A stretch of DNA of 64,000 bases, taken from positions 6,145,985 to 6,209,984 of the forward strand of contig NC_088776.1 of the NCBI RefSeq assembly GCF_954871325.1. The letters run 5' to 3'. The number at the start of each line of letters is the position of its first letter. Positions within the stretch are counted from its first letter, which is position 1. This stretch comes from Gordionus sp. m RMFG-2023 (taxonomy: Eukaryota; Nematomorpha; Gordioida; Chordodea; Parachordodidae). This document shows, piece by piece, positions 49,844 through 61,386 of the stretch. A program made the position numbers and the translations under genes. Below the pieces are notes generated by a model. The model saw nothing but the letters and a program-made list of their open reading frames with translations. It did no database searches and had not been told where the DNA came from.

Positions 49844-52614
49844 ATTTTTAATTGTAAAAAATCAGCTGACAACGGCATTTTTTGCAAACTGATATTAATA
49901 ATATATTATTTGCATTTAGAGACTGCATTATTTATAATGTTTAAATTTTTTAGCAAAAACAATTACAAATAAGAAATCAATTATAATATGTTCAAGAGAA
50001 TGTTGTATCTTAAAAGTATAAGTTGTATCGCCAAACTCTGCTTTTATATAGCTATCACATTCGAGTATCTGGTACTGGTACTAGTTATATTTTAAAGACT
50101 AATTAAATAATAATTATAAATAAAATATTGAATATAATATATAAATCTCATTGTTTATTTGTAAACTTTTATTTATATCATAAATTTATTATATGGATAA
50201 TTTAATATTTGAACAATGATTAAAAAAAATAAAACTTCTCAATATTATTTAAATTTATCATAAACATCTGTCCACAAAAAATATACACGCCTTTATTTAA
50301 AAATTTAAATTATTCTGCCGCAACATGTAATTCAATTAACAAAGGTAATATATTATTATATTCTAAGAATAAGAATCAGAATTAATATATAAATAGTGAT
50401 GAGATATTTAAATATATATACATTTGATCAGATTGCACATTATATATTTTAAATTTATTTTTCATTTTTAAACCAAATTTATACTTACCTGTTAAGTGTA
50501 AATTTAAAAACATGGCTAATATGATTAGTAGATATTAAGACCTTTAGATAATTAACCTTATTCCTTAGACTTTACAATGATTTTAAATCATATTCACATT
50601 ATTTTGTTTTATACTTTATGATAATTTATTTTTAAAATTAATTTAAACATGTGCATTTTTACAAACAACCACTATTGTTTTTGTTTATTTTTTCTTTGTT
50701 ATTTTATTTAATGTTTGATAAATAAATATAACTGATAAATAATAATCATAATACCACCATAGATATTTTTTAATTATATTTACATAAAAATAAACTTGAA
50801 CCTTTGTAAGGTGACCAGTAACTACTCCAGATAGACTTTTTTTCTAGAAGGTAATCATTAGAAAACTACTTTACAATCGACTTTTAACATAATCTTAAAA
50901 ATAGAACCACAAGATAAATCTCAAGACACTTAGCATAAAACTGGTCATTTTTTAAAATGATATTTCTTACATTTTAAAAATTATGTAACGGGAAGTGGTA
51001 GATAAATATTTTCATGAATTAATTTCCCATATTTTTTTATTTAAATTAATTTTATCATTTTTTATTTTACTCCCGTCCCGTTAAAATTAAATATTTAAAA
51101 AGAAAAAAAAACGCTATTTTAAAATAGTTTGTTAAGGGCTGAACTCATTCTAATAATATATTTATTTATTTTTGAATATTGCTGTTATTTTTGCAAAATA
51201 GTCTCTAAAGGGAAAATTGAAGAAATGAACAGCTAAATTAATCTTTTAATATTTAATGCTCCGATCTAGCGATGGTCGCGGTCCGGCCCGGTCTTTTATC
51301 AGGACCGGATTGATGCGCTTGGACCATTACGATCTTTACAAAAAAATTAATCCAGGCAGGTCTTTGGTCTTTTTTATTTTATTTTTTTTATTATTTAAAA
51401 AAAAATATTTTCCATTTTTACCTAATTTAATTCCCGATTAATGGGAATATAAAGTAAAAATACTTCCTAGGAAAAAGTTACGGTTTTAAATATTGCAAAA
51501 ATAAAATAAAACTAAAAAAATTAGCAAAAAGTAAAATAACTTGTACAAAAAAAATGATATTCATTGAATAATAAAGCAAACTTAAATATTAACAAAAGAC
51601 CGGTTGAACCTCAAAAAAAAATCGGATCAATTTCGGTCTAGACTGAAAAGACCTGACATCTATGAATATTTTTTTTATTGTTTTTTTTTAAAAATAAAAA
51701 TATGTAATATATTTTATATCACTCCGTAGAAATTTGGCTCAACATTTGACTAATTCTAAAATTTATGCCAATGTTTCGTGCTTTATTAGTAGCCATAAGC
51801 TATTTAACCAGTGTTGTAGGAGCAGTATATAAAAGGAAAATAATTGTTAGCAACAAAATTTTGCGACAATTTTACGATTATAAATCGTAGGAAAGCATTT
51901 AGATTGATAATTATTTTAACCCGTTTAGTAGACGCTACACTATATTAGAAAAATAAGTTATTGGCTAAATAAGAAAAAAATCGGCATTCATGCTAGAATG
52001 AAAAAAATATAGCTCTGAGGATTTATTTCCTGGCTAGTACTTATTCACGATCAGTTTTTTTAACAATGGAAACCATGACGTCACCCTTTAGGCGTGATAT
52101 AATGTGAGTCAAGCTTTTGGAAACATTATATTATTTTACTCTAATATGTTTTTGTAGATATTTTAAAAAGAAATATTGGTCAAAATAAGAAGAAAAAAAA
52201 TCTAGCCATATCTTTATACATCTGTGCGGAATCTTCGGAAAAATGGAATATCAAAATAAGATTAGTATGATTATGAAATTGAAAACTTACCCTCAAGCGC
52301 TTAGTTTGAGCAATTGTTAAGTAAAGTAATGCTTATACTTAGCGCACTTTTACACTTGGAAATAGAAAAGGGTCAAGCGTCGATTCTATGCGAATTATAG
52401 CGTATTGGGGACCGGTATTTTTTTTATGTGAAAATTTGATTATAAAATGAAATGTGTCTAGAAATGTATTGTTTAAGTATATTTTTAGGGTTAATTCATG
52501 ATTGGGTGTTTATAAATTTAAAAGAAATGACAGCACATTTTTCGTATCATGTTTCTCATAGGTAAAGGGATAAAATCTAACTTGCATACACCACTGATAG
52601 TACGTTACATTTTA
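49844..52614. other. 2.8 kb without a gene; one decayed GC-rich-ended element
   Basis: Between 51257 and 51662 the words tagcgatggtcgcggtccgg and, reversed, atagatgtcaggtcttttc look like the two ends of a ~400-bp element related in style to the agagatctgca family. The frame at 51256 merely overlaps it. The remainder is AT-rich filler. Confidence 0.4.
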
Positions 52615-52648
52615 GGAAGTGTCTCATAAAGTAGAAAGAGACACTTCC
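52615..52648. repeat. Perfect 11-bp-stem hairpin
   Basis: ggaagtgtctc and gagacacttcc pair exactly around a 12-nt loop. It may be a structured RNA remnant or the kernel of a small element; no neighbouring feature explains it. Confidence 0.8.
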
Positions 52649-55629
52649 CGTTTTAGGTGGACATTTGTTCCTCTCTGATGCAAGATCATAAAAACCCTAC
52701 AAGAGGCAATGATGTGATTGAGGCATTATAATATAAATTAAATACTACAATCAAACTATTTATTTATGGTTCACTCATAGTTTATTATAATAATAACAAG
52801 TTTAAGTGTTATTTCTATATTCCCCCAACGGAATAAACAAAATAAAACATCTGGAGCATGTTTTAGGCAAATTTTTTTTTAAAAAAAAAGAAATAAAATA
52901 TATATTTTCCTTGTGTGTATATAAATATTATAAATAATATTTTAAACAATTGTTTGGATTATGAGAGATCACGCGAACGTGATTGGCCTAAGACTAAGAA
53001 AAAAATTTGAACCCGGGAGAAACCGGACTTCATAAATTTCCCGTAATCGGGGTCATCGAACTTTTGTTCCTCCTTCCTAACAGACATGCATTTAACTGTA
53101 ATGGCTTGATTGTAAAAATTTTCTGATTGACACGCGTCAATTATTAATCGACGTTGAGGGGGGGGGGATGACATTATTCCAAAAGTTTTAACATTTCCAG
53201 GTTTCCGCTTTTGATTTTTCTACCCGATTTTTGTTAAACGATAAAATCGATCCACCTTTTCTCGCATTCATCCTATATTTGTTGATATTTATCAAAACCG
53301 ATTTTGTTTCGATATTTTAATTTGATTTTATACCTCACCGCGAATTAGAGCTAACTACGAATTCAGGGTTAGCGACTGAAAACTTTGTATATCCCCACAT
53401 TTCTGGTGAATTTCTGGCTTCTTTTCCGGGTCCAAGCAGTCTATTGCCTTTGAACATGGTTTTGGAAGCCAACTAGTCACAAGTTTTGACAGTGGCGAAT
53501 CTGGAAGATAGAGATAGGTTTGTCCCGCGCCAAAGGAAATTCCACGTCATGTTTCGGCTACCCTTTAAGATTTTGATAAAAATTTGGTTATTATTCAAAT
53601 TAAGGCGATTATCTATTTTTTTGATGTCGCTTGAAGTGGGATGACTCCTTACACGACAATTCTCTTGCCTACCCTCTAGCGATTTCATTTTGGGGTTCTC
53701 CTTAATCTTATTCACATGTATCACGTTTTGTAAAATTTGTTTTGAAAAGAAAAAAAAACAATTAAAATTGTTGGGTATCATCGGGTCGGGGTTTTGAAAA
53801 ATATCCATCGATCCGAGATTTATTTAATATGAATATCGTCACAAATCTGATACCGATATATCAACGCGGTCTTATAAGATAAAATGCTGGATTTGGGACA
53901 TTATTCCGCTTTCTTTCCGTATTGGACCCTCTCGCGAACAGTTGTTGCGAAAACGGTTAATACGGTTCAATCTTAAGGCGCGCGCATTTTTTTTTCTGAA
54001 GATCTGAGACTTGATTTTTCCCGGCTTTCTTCAAGGCATATTTATTCTTCTTCAAGCTCATTTTGAAGATAAACTGTTAATTTTCAATTAGAAACTCGAT
54101 TTTCGCAATATGTGAGGTAAGTTCATAATCTGGTTGAAAAAACGATTTATCAACTCCACGACTGGAATTAATACAAATCTTTCGATTTACCTTTCGTTAT
54201 CTATAAATATGGATATATAATTACTTAATTTGCAATTATTGGAGATCGTTTCAATTTAAAGTGTGATTTAAAATCGATAACATGTTTAATTATAACGAGT
54301 TGGTAGCTAGCTTTTCCACCTTCCTTGTAAGCCCGTGCGAACGTGGGATGGTAAACCAAAAATAAGACTATTTTAACGGCCGCCAAATTTTGTTTCTTAT
54401 GAAGAATTGTAATTATTTTAAAAATAGGATTATGCTTAATTTACCTCTTAATTCAAATCATTTAACAAAAATTTCACGATTTTCTTTAAAAGCTTAAATT
54501 ATTAATCTTCGCACTGGGACACAAAAAATTCTCAGCACGGACCAAACCTACTTCGCGTTTTTTTAAAATTTCGTGATATTTTGTCGATCGATACATATAT
54601 TTTATTTGTTTATAGGAAAAAATAATTAAATTAATTAAAAACGGATATTTAATTTATCTATTAAATTTATTCCCCATCCTTTAAAACTTCCCTCTTCCCC
54701 CCCCCCCCCACCCCATCACCTCTATCTGCTAAAGAAAAACAGATTTATAAAATGGCGAATTCGATTTAAAAAAAAAACTATTGCAAACTTACAAGTGGCT
54801 TTTTATAAAAGTTCTCTATACCCGGAATTCACAGTTAGCGCTAATTCGCAGGAAGTCAAGTCTTCATCACTAATGCTGTTCAGAGACAAACAGATACTAC
54901 CCTTCTGCTGATCTCGATGCCATAACTAAAACCAACGCTATTGGTCCGCGATACCACTGATCCGATAGCGAAATCAAAGACTTTTCATTCTTAAAATTCG
55001 AAATAATCCTCCTTTTTTTTCTCCCTATCTAACTATCTTAACGACAGATGAATTTTTTTATACATAAATCTGATATGGGTTAAAATTTAAAATGTCGGGT
55101 CGATATTGGCATCTCTGATGCAGAGATCATATATTCACCGCTTCAAAAACATTGGAATCCATTTTTTTGAAGCTTATTTAATTTTAAATAGTACTTAAAA
55201 TCTAAAAAAAAAGAAATTACACATAAATGGAAGATTTTTTTTTAAAGTCAAACATCTTGAATTTATCCTTAAGAAGAAAAGAAAGTGATAATAAGCAATC
55301 CATTATATTGTTTTATATAAGATTTAAAAACAGAAATTAATTGTATAAATTGTAATTAAAATGTTTTTAAAGTATTAATTAAAAATTTTTTTTTAAAAAA
55401 AGTATTAATTAAAATTTTTAGATATTTATTTTAAATTACATTGTTTTCAAATAGGAAGTATTTATATTTGCGCATAATAAGTAATAAAAAAAAACTTTAT
55501 AAAACCTTGAAAATACAGACGGTATAATTTTTAAAAGATTAGTAATTTACTATCAATATTTTTATAATAATGCTAAATATATGTCAAGTTTTAAATCCAC
55601 TAGTGTCGATATTCTTAACTATGAGAGCT
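52649..55629. other. Relatively GC-richer region with no proven exon
   Basis: From 52950 to 55100 the sequence is less AT-rich than its surroundings. Frames at 52959-53174 and 53473-53808 (minus) show no known domain. A near-consensus splice donor, tgtgag|gtaagtt, lies at 54116/54117 on the plus strand and might end a 5'-UTR exon. Solo ends of the 55630 MITE family occur at 53336-53371 (attcagggtta) and 54820-54849 (tacccggaattcacagttag). Confidence 0.4.
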
Positions 55630-55749
55630 TATCCTGCATTTACAGTTAGCACGAATTAGCGGCGAAGTATATAAAATATTCTGTATTTTTGCGTATTTTT
55701 CTATATTCGTCGCGAATTCGCGCTAAGCTAACCGCGAATGCAGGGTTAG
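55630..55749. mobile_element. ~120-bp palindromic MITE
   Basis: Ends tatcctgcatttacagttag and (minus) taaccctgcattcgcggtta, followed on both sides by gcgcgaattagcg-like words; the element is almost all inverted repeat. Two solo ends lie upstream, at 53336 and 54820. Confidence 0.75.
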
Positions 55750-55912
55750 ATATTTTTTTAAAAAAATAGGTTTGATTGAGAGATTGGGTTTATGAGAGAG
55801 ACTGCCATAAGCAGTGCTTAGCGAATTGGTATTTTAGTTATTTTTCATCTGGGTAAAGACTGCCAAATTCGGTTATTATATAATATTTTTAAAATCGTGA
55901 ATTTCTGAAAGC

Positions 55913-56100
55913 GTCTGTGACCTAGTCGATGAGAGCGTGGCCTGCCAATCCGACGGTTCTAAGTTCGAATACAGCAAAGACCATATTTCTTCTTCTTCTC
56001 AGGATAACTTGGTGCTTCCATTCTAGAGTGAGGGGGTGATATATAGTAGATCGGAGGTGATCGCGTGATTCCACCACTTAACTGACCCGCAAATATTTCA
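55913..56100 (+). mobile_element. tRNA-Gly-like SINE head
   Basis: The 70-nt head (55913-55982) has acceptor strands gtctgtg and caaagac that pair at six of seven positions. It has a box-A-like cctagtcgatgagagcg, an anticodon-loop-like ctgccaa with GCC (Gly) and a box-B-like gttctaagttcgaat. The T stem and anticodon stem pair poorly, so it is not a functional tRNA gene. The sequence after it (ttcttcttctcaggataac and on) would be the SINE body. No poly(A) or simple-repeat tail is clear. Confidence 0.5.
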
Positions 56101-57405
56101 TATATTATTTATAAATTAATGTTAACCCAAAAAGTTGTTTTGGTAGCATCCTTTTAGGGAAAAGCAAATTTTATGCCAATATATAAGCATGATTTTTTTT
56201 TGCACTTTATATAATATTAAATTAAATTTACAGTTAATTTAGGAAAGGATTTTTAGTGCCCCCCCCCTCTTATTCTTATGGATAACAAAGTTTAGTCGAT
56301 GTTAAAAAACGGAGTTTTTAAAGAACTGGTACGTGTAAAATGAATGAATAATTGAAAAAGCAAACCAGTTTTGCGTTTTTTTAAAAAAAAATGGTTTCAA
56401 ACGCCCAAGCGGTAATTTGACCAATTTGCACGATTCCATTTGAAATCATGATTTGCGTTTGCAACACAGTGTTTGAAACATTCATTTTATGCTCGATATC
56501 CTCGTTTTATTAATAACCAACCTCCAATAAAAGAGAGAGGGTTTTAAAATTTCTTGGTATTGGGAATACGTTAAGTAATTGGCGCAAAACTCATAATTAA
56601 ATTTTTTTTTTTTTAAAAAAAATGACGATTAGTTAATGAATGAACAAAATTTCCCCTTAAGTTATCACTTTAAATTGTGCTACTGCATCAGGACATCCTG
56701 TTCATGTTATCAATAGTTAAAATTAAAAATAATAAAACTAATCATCATTTTATTAGAGGGAAAAACAGGGTTTAACAAATATCTTCAAAAGAGCATTCGA
56801 AGATTTTTTTTTATCTTCAAAGATTCTGAGCAAAAATTATTTGGAGATCAACAAAATTGAAGATTTTTTTATGCATAAAAATCATCACGAGAGATTTATT
56901 TACAAAAAAGGGTTTGAATTTTGTATCAACTTTTAGATTTGAAAAAAAAATATAGTATGTCTTTTATATATCATATATGCTTTTTAATTTGACAATCGTA
57001 CTTTTTAAAAATATCTAATTTGATCATTTTTTTTTCCTCAAAAATTTTCTGACAGGGTCTCATGAAGCATAGATTCAAGTTCAAGGAATTACTATATATA
57101 TAATATATTGAGGATAATTTTCTATCTTAAATCATAATTCTCTAATTAAAATATTAGTTATTTTTATAAAAAAATTTTGATCTCATCTCGAAAAAATTTT
57201 TTATGCCTGAAAATGACAAAAGATTTGATTTAGGCTAAGTCCAAAATCTTTTTTTTTAAACTTTGAGAAGTTTAGTGAAATTGTATGTTTGACATGTTTT
57301 TATATTTATATTTAAAAAAAGGTTTATATATTTTTATTCTTATATAGTTTTTTTAAAAGTTTGCCAAATCTTATTTTATTTTTAAAATAAAATTTGGTAT
57401 TTATG
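56101..57405. other. AT-rich spacer, nothing recognised
   Basis: Contains a 9-C run (56259-56267) and repeated agatttttttt-type words near 56800-56870. No gene on either strand. Confidence 0.5.
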
Positions 57406-57716
57406 TCAATGACATATAATAATACATAGACTGACGATGTTCATTAAAAGTGAAAATCACTGAAAACAGATGAGGATGCCATTTTGATTACCCATATAAT
57501 TATTAAAAATTTTAAACGAGAGGCCAAGTTTTTCCTATGTCTGACGCAAATTTTACCTGATAATAAAGAAGCAAGTTATCAATTTAATAGCAGTTTTTAA
57601 CATGAGAAGAATTACTGTATGGGTTACGGGTACAGCTGATTTGCATTCTACGACGCTTTCGAATGCAATTATTATGAATGCATCGCGTCAGTCAAGGTAT
57701 TGTTAAATCCCATTGA
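57406..57716 (+). mobile_element. MITE with 6-bp target duplication, copy 2
   Basis: Ends tcaatgacatataataatac and (minus) tcaatgggatttaacaatac run into tgactgacg. Flanked by exact tttatg at 57400-57405 and 57717-57722. The interior shares gaagcaagttatcaatttaa and tttttaacatgagaa with the inverted copy at 42573-42866. Confidence 0.9.
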
Positions 57717-57730
57717 TTTATGCAAAATGT

Positions 57731-57927
57731 TAGTGTTGATAAACGGTTAGATTTGTAAAAACGGCTAACACTATTTTAACCATAAATGTTATGCAAGCCT
57801 CGAGATTTCGCTAAGAGATGTCCAACCCTTTCTGCCATCCATGAGCAAAATCTGCAGGCTTACCTCGTGTATTTTGCTAAAATATTTTATTTGCCGTTTT
57901 ATAAAATCGAGCCGTTTAACAACACTA
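57731..57927. mobile_element. hAT-type MITE, copy 8
   Basis: Ends tagtgttgataaacggtta and cgtttaacaacacta. The core has gcaagcctcgagatttcgct. It lies 14 bp after the previous MITE. The target duplication is not clear. Confidence 0.88.
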
Positions 57928-58205
57928 TAAAAATTTGATCAAAAAAGAAAAATCTTCAAAGATTTTTTATATTTTTTATTTTGATTAAAATCTTGAATCA
58001 AAAAAAAACTATTTTTTTGCCAATCCCAATCCCTTATAAATTATGTTTATCTTGACTCAATTTTGATTTGTATATATTTTTTTTATTGCCGATTAATACA
58101 GGTCATAAATTATCATTCTTATTGATCCAATGTCCGCTAAACGAATTCGCTATCCTTTAAAAAAAAAAGAAGTAAGATAACAATGTAACAATTTAAGGAA
58201 AATAA

Positions 58206-58457
58206 ATGAATTATAATAATAACAACGAAAATAATACCGACGACCGAGAATTCAATAAAACCAAGCGAGCGGTGGATGTCGGAAAGCGGTTCGAGGATAT
58301 AAAGAAAAAGTATTCGGGAAACAGCGCAGTCGCGGCCAACTCGAAGACGACCAATAAAAATTCTTCGAACGAACCCGTGACCGCCGGTGCCATCCCGAGC
58401 AATCCCAAAAAGATCAATATATTCTCTTCCTTATTTAAAGATACCTCATCCGAAATA
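58206..58457 (+). CDS. Candidate coding exon of an unrecognised protein
   Basis: From ATG the frame reads MNYNNNNENNTDDREFNKTK, then VGKRFEDIKKKYSG and ITNP-free, Asn/Ser/Lys-rich sequence ending KINIFSSLFKDTSSE. Codon use is balanced and GC content is clearly higher than around it, which argues for real coding. A likely donor follows at 58458 (ata|gtatat); without splicing the frame runs to 58541 with poor composition. An acceptor-like atttaag sits 8 nt before the ATG, and a strong donor at 54117 might belong to the same transcript. The protein looks like a disordered, charged N-terminus. No family recognised, and further exons were not found. Confidence 0.5.
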
Positions 58458-58541
58458 GTATATTATATACATAATACTATATTTTCAATGTTTAAAATAT
58501 TGAATTACATCAAACAAGTTTTAAATTGTATTTTAAAATAG

Positions 58542-59644
58542 TATTTATTAAAAGGGAATAATGTTTTCAATTTCATCCCTTTTCTTCCTCTATCTTTTCT
58601 TAATTTTATATTATATATATATATGTTTTTTTTACTTTCAATTCCATAATCTATGAAAGTTAAGTTGATTTGAATAATATTCAATTTTTTTTAAAGAAAA
58701 AATAAGGTTTTTGTAGATAAGTTTTTTATTGTTCCAACCCGTTCCTTACCCCCCCCCCCCCTTCCTCCCCTTTATTCTACCTTCCTTTTATTTGTATTTA
58801 TCCTAATTTCACATCTTTTCAACTCTTAACTAAGAAGAAAGATTATTTATTTTTTTTTATACAAAAAAAATATATAAAAATATAAGGAACTAGAAAATTA
58901 ATTAATATTTTTTATTAAAAAAAATAAGAAAATTAATTAATATTTTTTATTAAAAAAAATAAGAAAATTAATTAATATTTTTTATTAAAAAAAATAAGAA
59001 AATTATGATAAAGTTAATAAAAAAAAGGGAATTTATAATAAAAGTGTGCAAAGGTTATCATAATACGATTTTTTGATAAAATAGGTTTATTTAAAATAAT
59101 ATTAATTTAAGTGAAGTTAAAATCAAAAATTTTAAAATCGTGAAAGTAATTAATTTGATTTTGATTATAAGGAATTGAATGGGAAGGGGGGGGGAGTTGA
59201 TCTGGAATGAGGAGAGAAAGATATAGAAATTTTTTTTCTTCTTTTAACAAAAATATATTTTCATAAGGGGGAGGGGGGGGGGGTAAATAATGTGCGAAGA
59301 TATAATTTTTAATTATATTTGAACTTATTTTTTTTCTCTTTCTTCTATTCTTCCGATTTAACAACTAGTGTATTAAACTAGTAAGTTGTGTAATAATGTA
59401 GTGACGATGTAATTAAGATAAAATTATATTTATGCCGAATAATGTAAGTTCTTTTCTCTATTATTATTATTTTTGTTTGTGTAAAAAAAGAAATTTTTTT
59501 TTTGTTTGAAGGTGATTTGATTTTTCCTTCCTTTGTTAAATATGTTCTTTAATTGATTTTTATTATATATTTTTTTCTTCTATTGCTATTTTATTTATTA
59601 AAATTAATAATTATATGGAATTCATATCGCATCGTACACCGGGG
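58542..59644. other. Homopolymer-rich spacer
   Basis: Contains runs of 13 C (58749), 9 G (59186) and 11 G (59273), and a 35-bp tandem repeat. The minus-strand frame 59107-59364 owes its poly-Pro stretch to the G run. No exon is supported. Confidence 0.5.
58893..59004 (+). repeat. 35-bp tandem repeat, just over three units
   Basis: The unit gaaaattaattaatattttt plus taaaaaaaataa repeats with a 35-bp period and no visible mismatch, so it is a recent expansion. Confidence 0.95.
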
Positions 59645-59820
59645 TAGTGTTGTTAAACGGCTCATCGGCTAATTCAATATTTTAGCCAGAACAAAAATAT
59701 CGTCTAAGCCTCGAGATACCTTTGTGCCACTTATGAACAAAATCTCAAGTCTTGCATAATAATTTTCCATATTGAGTTAGCCATTTTAAAAATCGGCTCA
59801 AAATGAGCCGTTCAACACTA
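59645..59820. mobile_element. hAT-type MITE, copy 9, exact 8-bp target duplication
   Basis: Ends tagtgttgttaaacggctc and gagccgttcaacacta, 176 bp. Flanked by exact caccgggg at 59637-59644 and 59821-59828. The GC-rich duplication makes the boundaries unambiguous. Confidence 0.95.
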
Positions 59821-59828
59821 CACCGGGG

Positions 59829-60622
59829 AAGCCCACTAATTAAAAGGACTCTCTCCACCCGTTCGGGCTTATCCAGTATTACCAGAGAGACCACTGGCAG
59901 TAATTTACCCTAGTATCAGAGCCCTTTCGTTGTAGAAGGATGAGGTTACCTCTTTAAAGATTGAGCATATTGTGTTTATTTTTTTGGAGATTTCTATGGG
60001 AGATTATTTGTTGTATTATTTTTTTTGTGAGGAATATTAATTCTAAAGGCAGAATAAAATATAACTAACCAGTTGATGGTGGTTATATTAATTTTGCTTT
60101 TGTATGAAATTTCTTCTCAAATATTTTATCGTTTCGTAAAAAAGCATTATGGAATTCCTCGTATAGGGGCTTCCACCTCCCAAGGGCGTCTCCAATGCAA
60201 TATATCCGAAAGTATTATTGTTTGTCAATTTAAACCAACTGTCAGGTAAATCCCACAATTAAGTGAGCACTCCACTACCCCTTTTTAGAGGTATAAGAAT
60301 TAAATTAATTGATTAAAAATATATTGATTGACAAACCCAAAGGGGCTTTTTTTTAAAGAATTCTTTAAAATTTTACTAAATACGGGTTAAATATATCAAT
60401 TTTATATATTATGTAAACAATAAATTATATCTTAATGATAAAAATAATTATGATTTATAATTATATGTATCAATATAAAACGAATTACTTTGGTTATTAA
60501 TTTATCTTATAAATAAAAATTGAAAAATTTAGAAATGATAATTTTTTTTTACCAAAATATAGATATTGGTATAAAAAAAACTCTTAAATATTTTAATGCA
60601 TCCAAAACAATTAAAAGTGGCC
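59829..60622. other. Spacer, no gene
   Basis: A GC-richer patch at 59830-59950 (gaagcccactaattaaaagg, tccacccgttcgggc) has no RNA or protein identity that I can support. The rest is AT-rich. Confidence 0.45.
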
Positions 60623-60762
60623 GGCCATACATAGGCAGTTGTAGCACCATTTTGTCGTTGCAAGGCGATTAAATGACATGGCATTCATATAATGATTAAT
60701 ATAGACAATTAGTCGAAGCGCAAATCACAAAATGGCGCTACAGCTGAGTCCCTAGTATGGAC
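60623..60762. mobile_element. ~140-bp MITE
   Basis: Inverted ends ggccatacataggcagttg and (minus) gtccatactagggactcag continue into tagc.ccattttgt on both sides. No coding potential. Target duplication unclear. Confidence 0.75.
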
Positions 60763-61080
60763 AATTTTTTAATCTAGTAATATATATAAATATTTATATA
60801 TCATTGAGTTGAGTGCTCTTAAAAGAATAAGACAAAATTGATTGAAAATTAAATTATATTATTTATTTATAAATCTAAATAAATACTAAAATATTAATAA
60901 TATTAAGACGCCATCTGGCGGATAAATTATTATATTTTTACTTTTATCAATAAAATGATTTATGATACCTGTATAAATTCTATAAATTGTTGGATAAATT
61001 TTTATCCACACTTGCAAAATGGATATCTTTTTGCTTTTTAAAGACAATTTTAAATGTTATCTACTTGAGTTGATTTAATA
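60763..61080. other. AT-rich spacer, nothing recognised
   Basis: No gene or repeat is supported. Confidence 0.5.
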
Positions 61081-61386
61081 GAATTCTGTTGTATTATGCA
61101 AATTTAGTTTAAAAAATAGTATATATGTTATATGCAAAGATAAATTTTACATTTTTATATTTTATGGAATAACATAAAATAATTGAACAATATATATGTT
61201 CATTTTTTCATAATCATTTGAATATTAAACATAATAATTTTTCGAAGAAATAAACATATAAAATAAAAATCCATCATTTAAATTAATGTTATTCCATAAA
61301 ATATAAAAATGTAAAATGTTATCTTTGCATATAACAAATATAAGTACAGCTATTTTTAAACTAAATTTGCATAATAAAACAAATTC
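61081..61386. repeat. Foldback element, ~100-bp arms
   Basis: Arms 61081-61175 and 61285-61386 share tattatgcaaatttagttt and ttttatggaataacat in opposite orientation with few changes. The centre is about 110 bp. Non-coding. Confidence 0.9.

Noticed and set aside
58211-58417. 68-residue minus-strand frame
   Set aside because: It is the antisense shadow of the better plus-strand frame at 58206.
59107-59364. Proline-rich 85-residue protein
   Set aside because: The proline stretches come from G homopolymers read on the minus strand.
59830-59960. tRNA or other structured RNA in a GC-richer patch
   Set aside because: No cloverleaf or box A/B arrangement could be formed by eye.
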